DNA of 64,000 nt from Bin87 sp963666415 (GTDB lineage Bacteria; Chloroflexota; Dehalococcoidia; Lucifugimonadales; UBA3495). The translations under genes and the position numbers were made by a program. The DNA lies in NCBI GenBank assembly GCA_963666415.2, contig CAXXPD010000002.1, positions 248,001 to 312,000 of the forward strand. Direction: 5' to 3'. Below the pieces are notes generated by a model. It searched no databases. It was not told where the DNA came from and saw nothing but the letters and a program-made list of their open reading frames with translations. Below are positions 37,505 through 47,845 of the stretch, piece by piece. Each line of letters opens with the position of its first letter. Position 1 is the first letter of the stretch.

Positions 37505-40263
37505 ATGGAGAATGTGACATTGACCCCAAAAGAACAAAGCAGACTTCAGGTTCTCAACAGCCTGGCAGCAGAGCACATGACCTTGGACCAGGCAGCCGAG
37601 TTGATGGGAGTAACTTCCCGCCACACCCGCCGCATCCTGGCGGCCTACCGTGAACGCGGCGCGGCGGCTTTGGCACATGGCCACCGCGGTCGCCGACCCG
37701 TCAACGCCACGCCCGAGGCGCTGGTCGTCGACGTGGCGCATCTGGCTCGGACCCGGTACGCTGGCGTCAACCACACCCACCTCGCGGAACTGCTGGCGGA
37801 GCGGGAAGGCATTCACATCGGCAGGACCACCCTGCGGCGGGTCTTGCTGGACGCTGGACTGAGCAGTCCCCGGCGCCGCCGTCCACCCAAACACCGAGTC
37901 CGTCGGCAACGGATGCCCCAGGAGGGCATGCTGATCCAGATGGACGGCAGCTATCACCCGTGGTTGGGGGATCAGGCCCCGCCGTTCACGCTGCTGATCG
38001 CGGTGGACGATGCTACCGGCCAGGTGGTGAGCGCCTTGTGCTGTGAGCATGAGGACGTTCGCAGCTACTTCCTGCTGATCCGCGCCTTGGTGGAGCATCG
38101 CGGCGTGCCCGTGGCCCTCTACACCGATCGCCACGCAGTGTTCAAGCACACGCCGGGACCCGGCCTCCCTGCAGGGCCCACCCAGTTCAGCCGGGCCATG
38201 GATGAGATGGGTACCCAGATGATCTTCGCCCAGTCGCCCCAGGCCAAGGGACGTGTTGAGCGAACCGGAGGCACCTTTCAGGACCGGTTGGTTGCCGAAC
38301 TGCGGCTGGCCGGCGCAACCACCCTGGAGCAGGCACAGGCTGTGCTCGATGAGTTTGTGCCTCGGTTCAACCGGCGCTTCGGCGTTCCCCCGCAGTGCTC
38401 CGAGCCAGCGTTCCGACCGCTGGACCCGGAGCTATGCCTGGAACAGATTCTGTGTTTCAAGCACCGCAGGAAGGTGGACCGGGACAACACGGTGCGGTTC
38501 CAGTTGCGGACACTCCAACTGCTGCCTGCGCCGGAACGCGCCCCAAGGCGCCCGCGCCCGCCCCAAGTAGAGTACCGGGAGGTGGTGTAAAAGCATCGGT
38601 GTAGCAAAAAGCTGACCACCGCGTCATCCTTGATCGGAAGTCACAACCCAACCAAGGAGAACGAAGGTGGTCAAGCAAAGAATGGATCTTTTGGAATTAT
38701 TACGCAAGCGTGGTATGGACGGAGACGTGGACTTGCTGCGGGAAGCACTGCGGATCCTGGTGGACGGCATCATGGACGCCGAGGTTTCCGCCCAGATCGG
38801 CGCCCAGCACGGCGAACGCAGCCCGGAGCGGGTCACCTACCGCAATGGGTACCGCAACCGCACCTGGGACACCCGGGTCGGCACCATGGAGTTGCACATT
38901 CCCAAGCTGCGGGAAGGCAGCTACTTCCCCAGCCTGCTGGAACCGCGGCGGCGCAGCGAGAAGGCTCTGCTGTCGGTGATCCAGCAGGCCTACGTGGAGG
39001 GCGTCTCCACCCGTCGGGTGGACGATCTGATCAAGGCCCTGGGTTGCGACGGCATCTCCAGCAGCCAGGTGTCGCGCATCTGCGAGCAACTGGACGAAGT
39101 GGTGGAGAGTTTCCTGGGTCGGCCCCTGGACGGTGGTCCCTACCCCTACGTGTGGCTGGACGGCCTGACCCAGAAGGTTCGGGAGGGCGGTCGCATCGTC
39201 AACGTCTGCGTGGTGGTGGCGACGGGGGTCAATGCCGAAGGGCAGCGTGAGATCCTGGGTATGGACGTGGGGACCAGCGAGGACGGCGCCTTCTGGCTGG
39301 CCTTCCTGCGGTCGCTGACCGCTCGGGGCCTCAGCGGGGTGGAGCTGGTAACCTCCGATGCTCACCAGGGGCTGAAGAACGCCATCGCCGCGGTGTTCAC
39401 TGGGGCCAGCTGGCAGCGCTGCCGCACCCACTTCATGGCCAACCTGCTCACCCGAGTGCCCAAGCGTGCCCAACCCGGCCTGGCCACCCAGGACATTCTC
39501 GCATGGTGCGCACCATCTACCAGCAACTGTCTCCCGCCGAGGTCCACGGCCAATTGGACCGAGTGGTGGAACAACTCCGGGAGGCCTTTGCCCAGGTGGC
39601 CGAGCTGCTGGCGGATGCCGCGCCGGACATCCTGGCCTTCACGGCCTTCCCAGTGGCCCACTGGCAGAAGCTGTGGTCCAACAACCCGCAGGAACGGCTG
39701 AACCGGGAGATAAGGCGCCGGACTGACGTGGTGGGCATTTTCCCCAACCGGCTATCGGCGCGGCGCCTGGTGGGCGCGATGCTGGCCGAGCAACACGACG
39801 AATGGGCCGAAGCCCGCCGCTACCTCACCATCCCCAACGCCGCCGGCAACGAGGCACTGCCGAAGCCCAATATGCTGGACGCAGCGGCCTGATCAACATC
39901 AAAAGGGATGACGCGCTTTTACACCTATTGACGGGACACTACCACGCCCCAGCTATGCCGGGGCGACGGTGGAAGTCCTGGAGGGGCTGGATGGTCAGCT
40001 CAAGGTACGCCACGAGGGGCGCATCATCGCTGCTCAGGAGGCCCCGCCAAGCCCGGTATCCCTCCGCAACGGCCACCAGCCTCCCGCCGTCTCTCCGGTT
40101 GCGCCCATCGGGGTAAACCACTGGGCTGAACGCTGGACAGCGCACCTGGCTCCGCTGGTCTCAAGTCAGGAACCCGAGGCGGATCAACCGGACTGCACCG
40201 ATGGTGAAGTCGCCGCCGCACCACCCGTAACCGTCGCCCCGCGCAAGCCGACCTTCCTTCAGG
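37505..40263 (+). pseudogene. ISNCY-type (ISDol1-like) transposase split by IS256
   Basis: 37505-38566 encodes the N-terminal about 354 residues: HTH (LDQAAELMGVTSRHTRRILAA), then the rve-like core with Asp in LIQMDGSYHPWLG, second Asp in ALYTDRHAVFKH, Glu in GRVERTGGTFQDRL. 39943-40263 continues the same protein (YAGATVEVLEGLDGQ, then RHEGRIIAAQEAPP). The IS256 at 38567-39942 lies between, with an imperfect repeat near CGCCCCA on both sides. Another IS256 end at 40264 cuts the 3' side. IS66-2 has replaced the region just upstream of the start codon. Confidence 0.8.
38567..39942 (+). mobile_element. IS256-family element with frameshifted transposase
   Basis: Left end GTAGAGTACCGGGAGGTGG, right end GACGGGACACTAC. 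Transposase from 38667 is normal through GLATQ. A 14-bp insertion near 39490 (CAGGACATTCTCGC) then shifts the frame, and the C-terminal 129 residues resume at 39503-39892. All three catalytic motifs survive, in two frames. Confidence 0.88.
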
Positions 40264-41627
40264 GTAGTGTCCCGTCAAGTAGTGTAAAAGCGCGTCATCC
40301 CTTTTGATGTTGATCAGGCCGCTGCGTCCAGCATATTGGGCGTCGGCAGTGCCTCGTTGCCGGCGGCGTTGGGGATGGTGAGGTAGCGGCGGGCTTCGGC
40401 CCATTCGTCATGCTGCTCGGCCAGCACCGCGCCCACCAGGCGCCGCGCCGACAGCCGGTTGGGGAAAATGCCCACCACGTCAGTGCGGCGCCTTATCTCC
40501 CGGTTCAGCCGTTCCTGCGGGTTGTTGGACCACAGCTTCTGCCAGTGGGCCACTGGGAAGGCCGTGAAGGCCAGGATGTCCGGCGCGGCATCCGCCAGCA
40601 GTTCGGCCACCTGGGCAAAGGGCTCCCGGAGTTGTTCCACCACTCGGTCCAATTGGCCGTGGACCTCGGCGGGAGACAGTTGCTGGTAGATGGTGCGGAC
40701 CATGGTGGCCACGCCGGGTTGGGCACGCTTGGGCACTCGGGTGAGCAGGTTGGCCATGAAGTGGGTGCGGCAGCGCTGCCAGCTGGCCCCAGTGAACACC
40801 GCGGCGATGGCGTTCTTCAGCCCCTGGTGAGCATCGGAGGTTACCAGCTCCACCCCGCTGAGGCCCCGAGCGGTCAGCGACCGCAGGAAGGCCAGCCAGA
40901 AGGCGCCGTCCTCGCTGGCGCCCACGTCCATACCCAGGATCTCACGCTGCCCTTCGGCATTGACCCCCGTCGCCACCACCACGCAGACGTTGACGATGCG
41001 ACCGCCCTCCCGCACCTTCTGGGTCAGGCCGTCCAGCCACACGTAGGGGTAGGGACCATCGTCCAGGGGGCGACCCAGGAAACTCTCCACCACTTCGTCC
41101 AGTTGCTCGCAGATGCGCGACACCTGGCTGCTGGAGATGCCGTCGCAACCCAGGGCCTTGATCAGATCGTCCACCCGCCGAGTGGACACGCCTTCTACAT
41201 AGGCTTGCTGGATGACGGCCAGCAGGGCTTTCTCGCTGCGCCGCCGCGGTTCCAGCAGGCTGGGGAAGTAGCTGCCTTCCCGCAGCTTGGGAATGTGCAA
41301 CTCCATGGTGCCCACCCGGGTGTCCCAGGTGCGGTTGCGGTAGCCGTTGCGGTAGGTGACCCGCTCTGGGCTGCGTTCGCCGTGCTGGGCGCCGATCTGG
41401 GCGGAAACCTCGGCGTCCATGATGCCGTCCACCAGGACCCGCAGTGCTTCCCGCAGCAAGTCCACGTCTCCGTCCATACCACGCTTGCGTAACAATTCCA
41501 AAAAATCCATTCTTTGCTTGACCACCGTCGTTCTCCTTGTTCAGGTTTGGCATTTCCGATCAAGGATGACGCGGTGGTCAGCGTTTTGCCAACCGCCTAA
41601 CTCTTACACCACTTCCTGGGACTCTAC
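40264..41627 (-). mobile_element. IS256-family element, complete
   Basis: 1364 bp, ends GTAGTGTCCCGTCAAGTAG and GTAGAGTCCCAGGAAGTGG (imperfect inverted repeats). Same length as the copy at 46482-47845 and nearly identical to it. The flanks share TCCTTC on both sides but no perfect duplication. Confidence 0.9.
40314..41525 (-). CDS. IS256-family transposase
   Basis: 403 residues, intact mutator-type transposase. Asp in YVWLDGLTQKV, Asp in ELVTSDAHQGLKNAI, Glu in NNPQERLNREIRRRTDVVG, with the C/H region WQRCRTHFMANLL between. AAGGAGAACGACGGTG-like leader before the ATG at 41525. Confidence 0.93.
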   Translation of the reverse strand: MVKQRMDFLELLRKRGMDGDVDLLREALRVLVDGIMDAEVSAQIGAQHGERSPERVTYRNGYRNRTWDTRVGTMELHIPKLREGSYFPSLLEPRRRSEKALLAVIQQAYVEGVSTRRVDDLIKALGCDGISSSQVSRICEQLDEVVESFLGRPLDDGPYPYVWLDGLTQKVREGGRIVNVCVVVATGVNAEGQREILGMDVGASEDGAFWLAFLRSLTARGLSGVELVTSDAHQGLKNAIAAVFTGASWQRCRTHFMANLLTRVPKRAQPGVATMVRTIYQQLSPAEVHGQLDRVVEQLREPFAQVAELLADAAPDILAFTAFPVAHWQKLWSNNPQERLNREIRRRTDVVGIFPNRLSARRLVGAVLAEQHDEWAEARRYLTIPNAAGNEALPTPNMLDAAA

Positions 41628-41821
41628 TTCCTTCTCCTTCAGAGGGAGAGATGGAAGGCGGTCCAGAAAGCCCGGCGCAAGGGCATGTCGCTGCGGGCAA
41701 TCGAACGGGAGTTGGGCATCCACAGGTCCACCGTCAGGAGTTATCTGGAGGCCGGAGGTCCTCCAGGATGGAAGCAGCGGATGGTGCCCAATCCGTCGAC
41801 ATCGGATACCATGGCAGCGTA
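41628..41821 (+). pseudogene. Transposase helix-turn-helix fragment (ISL3- or IS21-like)
   Basis: RERWKAVQKARRKGMSLRAI followed by ERELGIHRSTVRSYLEAGGP and a stop at 41819-41821. This is the HTH found in ISL3 and IS21 transposases. The upstream part was removed by the IS256 end at 41627. Confidence 0.5.
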
Positions 41822-41828
41822 ACGGAGT

Positions 41829-41878
41829 GACATTTCCGCTGAACACTTACCCGGACATTTTCCCTGACCTACGACACC
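41829..41878. repeat. Possible IS21-like terminal sequence
   Basis: TGACATTTCCGCTGAACACT and CCCGGACATTTTCCCTGACC resemble IS21 tips, where TGACATTTT-type motifs repeat. Short and without its element. Confidence 0.3.
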
Positions 41879-42057
41879 CTAGAAATCTGGCCGGGAACCC
41901 CTATTCTCCCCAAGCCGTTATTTTCTTGACGTCGACAACCGATGTCATAATGGGTTTTTGCAACGTATGACATACATTATCACGCCGAATAGGGCTGTAA
42001 TACGTCTGCTAGGCTTAGTGCAAAACCCGCCGAATGGCTTTCCGGCCAGACCTCTAG
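41879..42057. mobile_element. MITE copy 3 (179 bp)
   Basis: Same orientation, ends (GAAATCTGGCCGG / GAGGTCTGGCCGG), flanking CTAG and exact length as copy 1, with scattered substitutions. Empty site not reconstructable because the host sequence is unknown. Confidence 0.85.
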
Positions 42058-42398
42058 CGGTTGGTTTCTCCGCCGCCCCGGGTCGTCGCCGAGGATGATG
42101 AAATCGGTTGGCGCTCTGCAACATTTGGTCCTTGAATTGGCTGCCAATCTTGCATCATCCGGCGAGTATCATTGATGCTACTACGTTTCTACCTGGGGGC
42201 TGGGGGCGATGGAGACCGGTGGTTTGGATGCAGACGACGTGGCAACATGCTGCGCCGGGCGTTCGTGGACGGCGCGGCAAGTTCGCCATCTAACGCGACG
42301 AACCACCCACCAGGGGGAACGACACGCGGTGAACGACGGGGCGCCCCGACGTATTAAGGTCGGATTTCCTCGTTCCGGTTGCATCTCCCTGAGGCCGT
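42058..42398. other. No recognisable gene
   Basis: Only short unsupported frames on both strands. Separates the MITE from the 3' end of the LUD gene. Confidence 0.5.
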
Positions 42399-43015
42399 TT
42401 ACCAGCCGATGCTCTCGGGAATGAGTACCATGGAAATGCGACCGGCCACAGGTTCGTGTTCCATCACGAGGTATTTGCCGATGGGAGTGGGAGCCACGCC
42501 CCGGCCTTCCAGCCAGCGGTCGTGGCGCTCCAGCGTGAAGCCGCGCGTGCGGGACTCGGCGTCGGACAGGGTGGGGCAGATTCTTTGAGTGCCCGCCACG
42601 AGGATGACGCGTCGGGCGCCGTAGGAGTGAGCCCCAATCTGGCTGCCGGAACTGCTGGCGATGACAATCTCACCGGTCTCGGCGATGGCCTGCACGCTGC
42701 TCGCGAAGTAGTCGGCGGTGGTGGTTTTGCGACGGAACTCCCGCTGGGATGCCGGGTCGGGCTGGGACATAATCTGGTAGTGCAGGTTGATGTAGCGGTC
42801 GTTGCCGTGCATGTACTCCGTGTAACCGATGGCGTCCAGCGTCTCCGAGGTGTTGACGAACACCTCAGAACCCTCGGGTACCAGCTCCCGCAACCTGGCC
42901 AAAGCTGCCTCCCGGCTCGCCGCCAACACGGCGTCTACGTTGCGAGCGGCCAGGGCCCGATGGTCCTGCTGATCGATTCGGCGGTTGCCGGAGCGTAGGG
43001 CGTGTCCGAGGACAT
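42399..43015 (-). pseudogene. LUD-domain protein (LutC/YkgG-like), one frameshift
   Basis: 42399-42929 gives a typical LUD domain: VPEGSEVFVNTSETLDAIGY, IVIASSSGSQIGAHSYGA, RRVILVAGTQRI, then a lactate-utilisation-type C terminus. Upstream, the residues ALAARNVDAVLAASREAALA continue in frame, but the only good start (ATG 43015 with AGGAGG) is in another frame. The switch is near 42965. A single base missing there would restore a 205-residue protein. Third gene of the minus-strand sulfurtransferase / LLM / LUD operon. Confidence 0.75.
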
Positions 43016-43126
43016 TGTCGCGCCTCCTGTATGTGACTCGCCCGCGCCCGGGCCGACTGGAACGAGCGCATCCTGCTCGGTGGAGGGTCGCTCGCCCCCT
43101 GACCCTGCCCCGGGCAGGAGATGGGA

Positions 43127-44187
43127 CTAATGGCCCGGCCGCAGGTTGGGCATGACCTCATCGACGAACCGGCCCATAGAGCGCATCACCTGGTCGGGAG
43201 TCAGATCACCCCAGGCGAATATGGGGCAGAAGTAGTTGATGCCCGTCTCGTCAATTGCCTGCTGGACCCGCTCCCTGACGTTGGAGGGTGAGCCCACGAT
43301 CACTATATATCCTTCGCTTCGAGTTCGTCGAAATCCTTCATGGCGCTCAGCTGGTTAATGCCGGCCTTGGCCCACAGGTAGTCGATATTATGGAACCACG
43401 CCTGATAGGCCGGCCTGGCCTCCGCCCTGGCCTGTTCGTCGGTGGCAGCGATGTAAATGTGGCGGACGAGTCCCAACTTCGGAACAGGCACATGGCTGTT
43501 CAGTCCGTCGGACATTCGCTCGGCGTTCCAGACCTGCTTGTACAGGTCATAGTGGGCCTTGATGCCGGCATTGTCGGCGAACACAGTGCAGGTGTTGAAG
43601 CCGTGCTGGGCCATCCACGGCACCGTTGCGATGTTGTTGCTGGCGTACCAGAGCGGGGGATAGGGTTTCTGATAAGGCTTGATCCAGAGTTCTATGTTCT
43701 CGTAGTTGTAGTGCTTTCCCTGGTGATTGAGCATCCCGGTGGTGAAACCGCTGGTGAACATGTCCATCTGCTCATTGAACACTTCCCAACTGGTGTCCAG
43801 GTCAACTTCGAACTTCTCGGCCTCTATCGGCGAGACTCCCCGGCCCACACCCAGATCCAGGCGTCCGTTGCTGAGATTATCCAGCATGCAGATTTCGTGG
43901 AACAGGCGGATGGGGTTGTAGAAGGGCATCAGGAAGACCAGGGGTCCCAGGCGCAGTTTTGAGGTGCGTTGGGCTGCGGCAGCCAGGAACACTGCCGGCG
44001 AAGGCGATACGCTCAGGGGGGTTATGTGGTGCTCCGCAAGGTGGTAGCTGTAGAACCCGCTCCGGTCGGCGTATTCCAGCATCTTGAGCCGGTTTTCGAA
44101 GATCTCGTTGGGCACCGACTTGTCCCATTCGATCCAGTCGAACAGTCCGAATTCAAGGGTATCGCTAAGCGTGGCAGCCTGCGTCAT
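43127..44187 (-). pseudogene. LLM-class flavin-dependent oxidoreductase, C-terminal frameshift
   Basis: Luciferase-like barrel: LEFGLFDWIEWD, SYHLAEHHITPLS, LRLGPLVFLMPFYNPIRL, GRLDLGVGRGVSP. The main frame stops at KDI (43303). Shifting one base gives YIVIVGSPSNVRERVQQAID and continues to a stop at 43127 with VDEVMPNLRPGH, the expected end. FMN-dependent monooxygenase of the alkanal/sulfonate type; substrate unknown. Start 44187 with AGGAGG overlapping the stop of the sulfurtransferase gene. Confidence 0.82.
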
Positions 44188-44190
44188 GGC

Positions 44191-45159
44191 TCACCTCCTG
44201 TCTGGGGCGACTCGCTCCACCAGATTGTGTGTCGTACGGTCTCGGCTAGCGTACCACGTCGAATCGCCCGGGGCACTCAGGCAACTTCCAGCGGCAGTGA
44301 CGGATCCGCCAGCGTACTCGGACATCGAAGCGTCGTAGACCGCGACATTCTCGTAACCCAGCATCGCGAGGACGAAGGCGTCGTTCGACGCCGCGATGCC
44401 GCCGCCGCAGTACGTGACCACGCGCTGCATGCGGTCCGCGCCCGCCTGTTCGAAGAGCAACGCCAGCTCCTCCGCCGGCCGGTAGAGACCGGTCTCGGGA
44501 TCGGTCAGCTCCCCGGATGGCACGTTGGTGGCGCCGGGAATGTGCCCGGTGCGCCCGTAGTCTCTCCCGCCGTCGGCGCCCGAGTGCTGCCCCCGTCCGA
44601 GGGCGTTAATCAGGCAGCTCCCGCTCCCAACTCCTGACTCGATGAACGCCTTAACCTCGGCCAGGTCGGCGAAGCGGGTCGGATCGGCCGCCGGGGTGAA
44701 GGTCGTGGGCGCGTTCGTCGCCGGGTCGGTCGATACGGCACGGTCGTCTGCCGTCCAGCGACGCCAACCGCCGTCCAACACAACCGCGCCCGCACAGCCC
44801 ATCGAGCGGAACATCCACCACAATCTCGTCGCCCACTGCGAGCCCAGGCGGTCGTAGAGAACCAGCTTGGACGACTCCGAGATGCCGTGCCGTCCCGCCG
44901 CCTCTGCGAACTTGCTGGCCGAGGGCATCATGAAGCGCCAGGGTTGGTCGTTGTCGGAAAAATCGGCCTGCAGGTCGAGGAAGCCCGCCCCTGGGATGTG
45001 TCCCGATTCATACTCCCTCCGCCCCGACTCGACGCGACGGCCACCGCCCTCGCGCGGATGCAGGAAAACGGTGGTCTCGAAAACGCGGACGTCGTCGTCC
45101 GCCAGGTGTTCAGCCAGCCAATCGGTCGAAACGAGGAACTCCGGATGCGCGAATGCCAT
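44191..45159 (-). CDS. Thiosulfate/3-mercaptopyruvate sulfurtransferase
   Basis: 322 residues, two rhodanese domains. The N-terminal one is inactive (YDRLGSQWATRLWWMFRSMG); the C-terminal one has the catalytic Cys in VVTYCGGGIAAS. The CGGGIA loop is closer to thiosulfate- than mercaptopyruvate-specific enzymes, but assignment is uncertain. ATG 45159 with TGGAG upstream. A longer frame to 45330 only runs into the repeat region. Four bases before the LLM gene, so translationally coupled. Confidence 0.88.
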   Translation of the reverse strand: MAFAHPEFLVSTDWLAEHLADDDVRVFETTVFLHPREGGGRRVESGRREYESGHIPGAGFLDLQADFSDNDQPWRFMMPSASKFAEAAGRHGISESSKLVLYDRLGSQWATRLWWMFRSMGCAGAVVLDGGWRRWTADDRAVSTDPATNAPTTFTPAADPTRFADLAEVKAFIESGVGSGSCLINALGRGQHSGADGGRDYGRTGHIPGATNVPSGELTDPETGLYRPAEELALLFEQAGADRMQRVVTYCGGGIAASNDAFVLAMLGYENVAVYDASMSEYAGGSVTAAGSCLSAPGDSTWYASRDRTTHNLVERVAPDRR

Positions 45160-45307
45160 GGTCAACTCCAGCCGGTCCGGCTTGTCTTGATGTTGTTGGT
45201 TTGCGCCATAGTATCCCCGGCCTGCGGACTGTTCGCAACCTGTTCCCGCTTGAGCGAATCGGATATCGACCGTACGAGGATGTTGGCCGCCACGCGTTCC
45301 CATTTTG

Positions 45308-45359
45308 TCATTGCGAGCGAAGCGTGGCAATCGCGTCGTTGTAGCAACGGCGTTTCGCC
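45308..45359. repeat. Left arm of a REP-like hairpin split by IS66-3
   Basis: TCATTGCGAGCGAAGCGTGG on this side is the inverted counterpart of CGAGATTGCCACGTCGCTAT and CTCGCAACGAC at 48252-48290. IS66-3, with its GTTTCGCC duplication, lies in the loop. A third related arm is at 48521-48547. In translation these give the HCERSVAI-like strings common in environmental genomes. Confidence 0.65.
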
Positions 45360-46430
45360 GTAACAGTTCAGACTTGGAGAGGTGAATTGGCCGAAGGTTG
45401 GTCGGGAATCGCTGGAGCTGGGGGAGGTGGTTATGTCATATATCTGGGATGGATGCGGAAATCGACCTCAGCACTGCGGACCGGGATGTGCTGATTGCCA
45501 TCATTGAGAGGCAACAGGCCATCATCGGGAGCCTGGAGAAACGGATCGCCCAGTTGGAAGGGCGGGACAAATTGGGCGGCACCCGCAGGATGCCCGGTCT
45601 GAAGCCCAAAGCCGAGCAGCAGCCGGCCCAGCCCAAGAAACCACGCAAGCCTCGGCCCCACGGCTTTGCTCGCACCCGCATGACGCCCACCCAGCGGGTG
45701 GAACACGTGGTGGAACAGTGTCCCGACTGCGGAACCCAGCTGTCCGGTGGCTGGACCCAGCGCACTCGGGAAGTGATTGACCTGCCCCGGATTCCGGTGC
45801 AGGTAACCGAGCACGCTTATATCGCCCGCACCTGCCCACAGTGCCAACGCTGTTGTACGCCCACCGCGCAACTGGAGAACATGGTGATGGGCAAGCAACG
45901 TCTGGGGGTCAACCTGATCAGCCTGATTGCCGCCCTGCGGGAGGAGGCCAGGCTGCCTTTCCGCACCATCCAGTGGTACCTGGACACCGTGCATGGGTTG
46001 CGCCTCAGCCTGGGAGCCATCGTGGACGCCACGCAAAGGGTGGCTCGCAAGGCCCAGGCTGAACTGACGGGCATTCTGGAACGCATCCGAGGCAGTCCGG
46101 TGGTCCATGCCGATGAGACCGGCTGGCGTGAGGACGGACACAACGGCTACGTGTGGACCTTCAGCACCCCCACCGAGCGCTACTTCCTGCGTCGGGGCCG
46201 CGGCAAGGCCGTGGTGGATGAGGTCCTGGGCGATCAGTTCGCTGGCGTGCTGGTCAGCGACTTCTACGCCGCCTATCACCATTACGACGGCCCCAAGCAA
46301 CGCTGTTGGGCCCACCTGTTGCGGGACATCCACGACCTGCGCGCACTCTACCCCGATGATGACCGGCTGGCCCAATGGGCTGACGCCATCCACCAACTCT
46401 ACCGTCAGGCGACCGCCTTCACCCATCCTT

Positions 46431-46475
46431 CAGAGCAGCAACGGCCAGAGCAGCAACGGCCAGAGCAGCAACGGC
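46431..46475. repeat. 15-bp tandem repeat, three copies
   Basis: Unit CAGAGCAGCAACGGC, coding for repeated Gln-Arg-Pro-Glu-Gln within the IS66-3 transposase. It stops 6 bp before the IS256 right end. The intact IS66-2 gene has no such repeat. Confidence 0.9.
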
Positions 46476-46481
46476 GCACCG

Positions 46482-47845
46482 GTAGTGTCCCGTCAAGTAG
46501 TGTAAAAGCGCGTCATCCCTTTTGATGTTGATCAGGCCGCTGCGTCCAGCATATTGGGCGTCGGCAGTGCCTCGTTGCCGGCGGCGTTGGGGATGGTGAG
46601 GTAGCGGCGGGCTTCGGCCCATTCGTCATGCTGCTCGGCCAGCACCGCGCCCACCAGGCGCCGCGCCGACAGCCGGTTGGGGAAAATGCCCACCACGTCA
46701 GTGCGGCGCCTTATCTCCCGGTTCAGCCGTTCCTGCGGGTTGTTGGACCACAGCTTCTGCCAGTGGGCCACTGGGAAGGCCGTGAAGGCCAGGATGTCCG
46801 GCGCGGCATCCGCCAGCAGTTCGGCCACCTGGGCAAAGGGCTCCCGGAGTTGTTCCACCACTCGGTCCAATTGGCCGTGGACCTCGGCGGGAGACAGTTG
46901 CTGGTAGATGGTGCGGACCATGGTGGCCACGCCGGGTTGGGCACGCTTGGGCACTCGGGTGAGCAGGTTGGCCATGAAGTGGGTGCGGCAGCGCTGCCAG
47001 CTGGCCCCAGTGAACACCGCGGCGATGGCGTTCTTCAGCCCCTGGTGAGCATCGGAGGTTACCAGCTCCACCCCGCTGAGGCCCCGAGCGGTCAGCGACC
47101 GCAGGAAGGCCAGCCAGAAGGCGCCGTCCTCGCTGGCGCCCACGTCCATACCCAGGATCTCACGCTGCCCTTCGGCATTGACCCCCGTCGCCACCACCAC
47201 GCAGACGTTGACGATGCGACCGCCCTCCCGCACCTTCTGGGTCAGGCCGTCCAGCCACACGTAGGGGTAGGGACCATCGTCCAGGGGGCGACCCAGGAAA
47301 CTCTCCACCACTTCGTCCAGTTGCTCGCAGATGCGCGACACCTGGCTGCTGGAGATGCCGTCGCAACCCAGGGCCTTGATCAGATCGTCCACCCGCCGAG
47401 TGGACACGCCTTCTACATAGGCTTGCTGGATGACGGCCAGCAGGGCTTTCTCGCTGCGCCGCCGCGGTTCCAGCAGGCTGGGGAAGTAGCTGCCTTCCCG
47501 CAGCTTGGGAATGTGCAACTCCATGGTGCCCACCCGGGTATCCCAGGTGCGGTTGCGGTAGCCGTTGCGGTAGGTGACCCGCTCTGGGCTGCGTTCGCCG
47601 TGCTGGGCGCCGATCTGGGCGGAAACCTCGGCGTCCATGATGCCGTCCACCAGGACCCGCAGTGCTTCCCGCAGCAAGTCCACGTCTCCGTCCATACCAC
47701 GCTTGCGTAATAATTCCAAAAGATCCATTCTTTGCTTGACCACCGTCGTTCTCCTTGGTTGGGTTTGGCATTTCCGATCAAGGATGACGCGGTGGTCAGC
47801 GTTTTGCCAACCGCCTAACTCTTACACCACTTCCTGGGACTCTAC
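46482..47845 (-). mobile_element. IS256-family element, complete
   Basis: 1364 bp, same ends and length as the copy at 40264-41627. Inserted in the IS66-3 transposase. Flanks CGGCGCAC and CGGCGCGC are close to an 8-bp duplication. Confidence 0.9.
46532..47743 (-). CDS. IS256-family transposase
   Basis: 403 residues, identical in visible protein sequence to the 40314-41525 copy. Same catalytic motifs (WLDGLT, TSDAHQG, NNPQERLNREI). The two intact copies are the likely source of recent movement. Confidence 0.93.
   Translation of the reverse strand: MVKQRMDLLELLRKRGMDGDVDLLREALRVLVDGIMDAEVSAQIGAQHGERSPERVTYRNGYRNRTWDTRVGTMELHIPKLREGSYFPSLLEPRRRSEKALLAVIQQAYVEGVSTRRVDDLIKALGCDGISSSQVSRICEQLDEVVESFLGRPLDDGPYPYVWLDGLTQKVREGGRIVNVCVVVATGVNAEGQREILGMDVGASEDGAFWLAFLRSLTARGLSGVELVTSDAHQGLKNAIAAVFTGASWQRCRTHFMANLLTRVPKRAQPGVATMVRTIYQQLSPAEVHGQLDRVVEQLREPFAQVAELLADAAPDILAFTAFPVAHWQKLWSNNPQERLNREIRRRTDVVGIFPNRLSARRLVGAVLAEQHDEWAEARRYLTIPNAAGNEALPTPNMLDAAA

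Noticed and set aside
40410..41492. A 360-codon plus-strand frame opposite the IS256 transposase (also 46628-47710)
   Set aside because: It is the exact antisense of a conserved transposase gene, rich in Gln/His/Pro, and recurs only where the transposase does.
46431..46475. CRISPR-like repeat
   Set aside because: Contiguous 15-bp units without spacers inside a coding region; no cas genes in the window.
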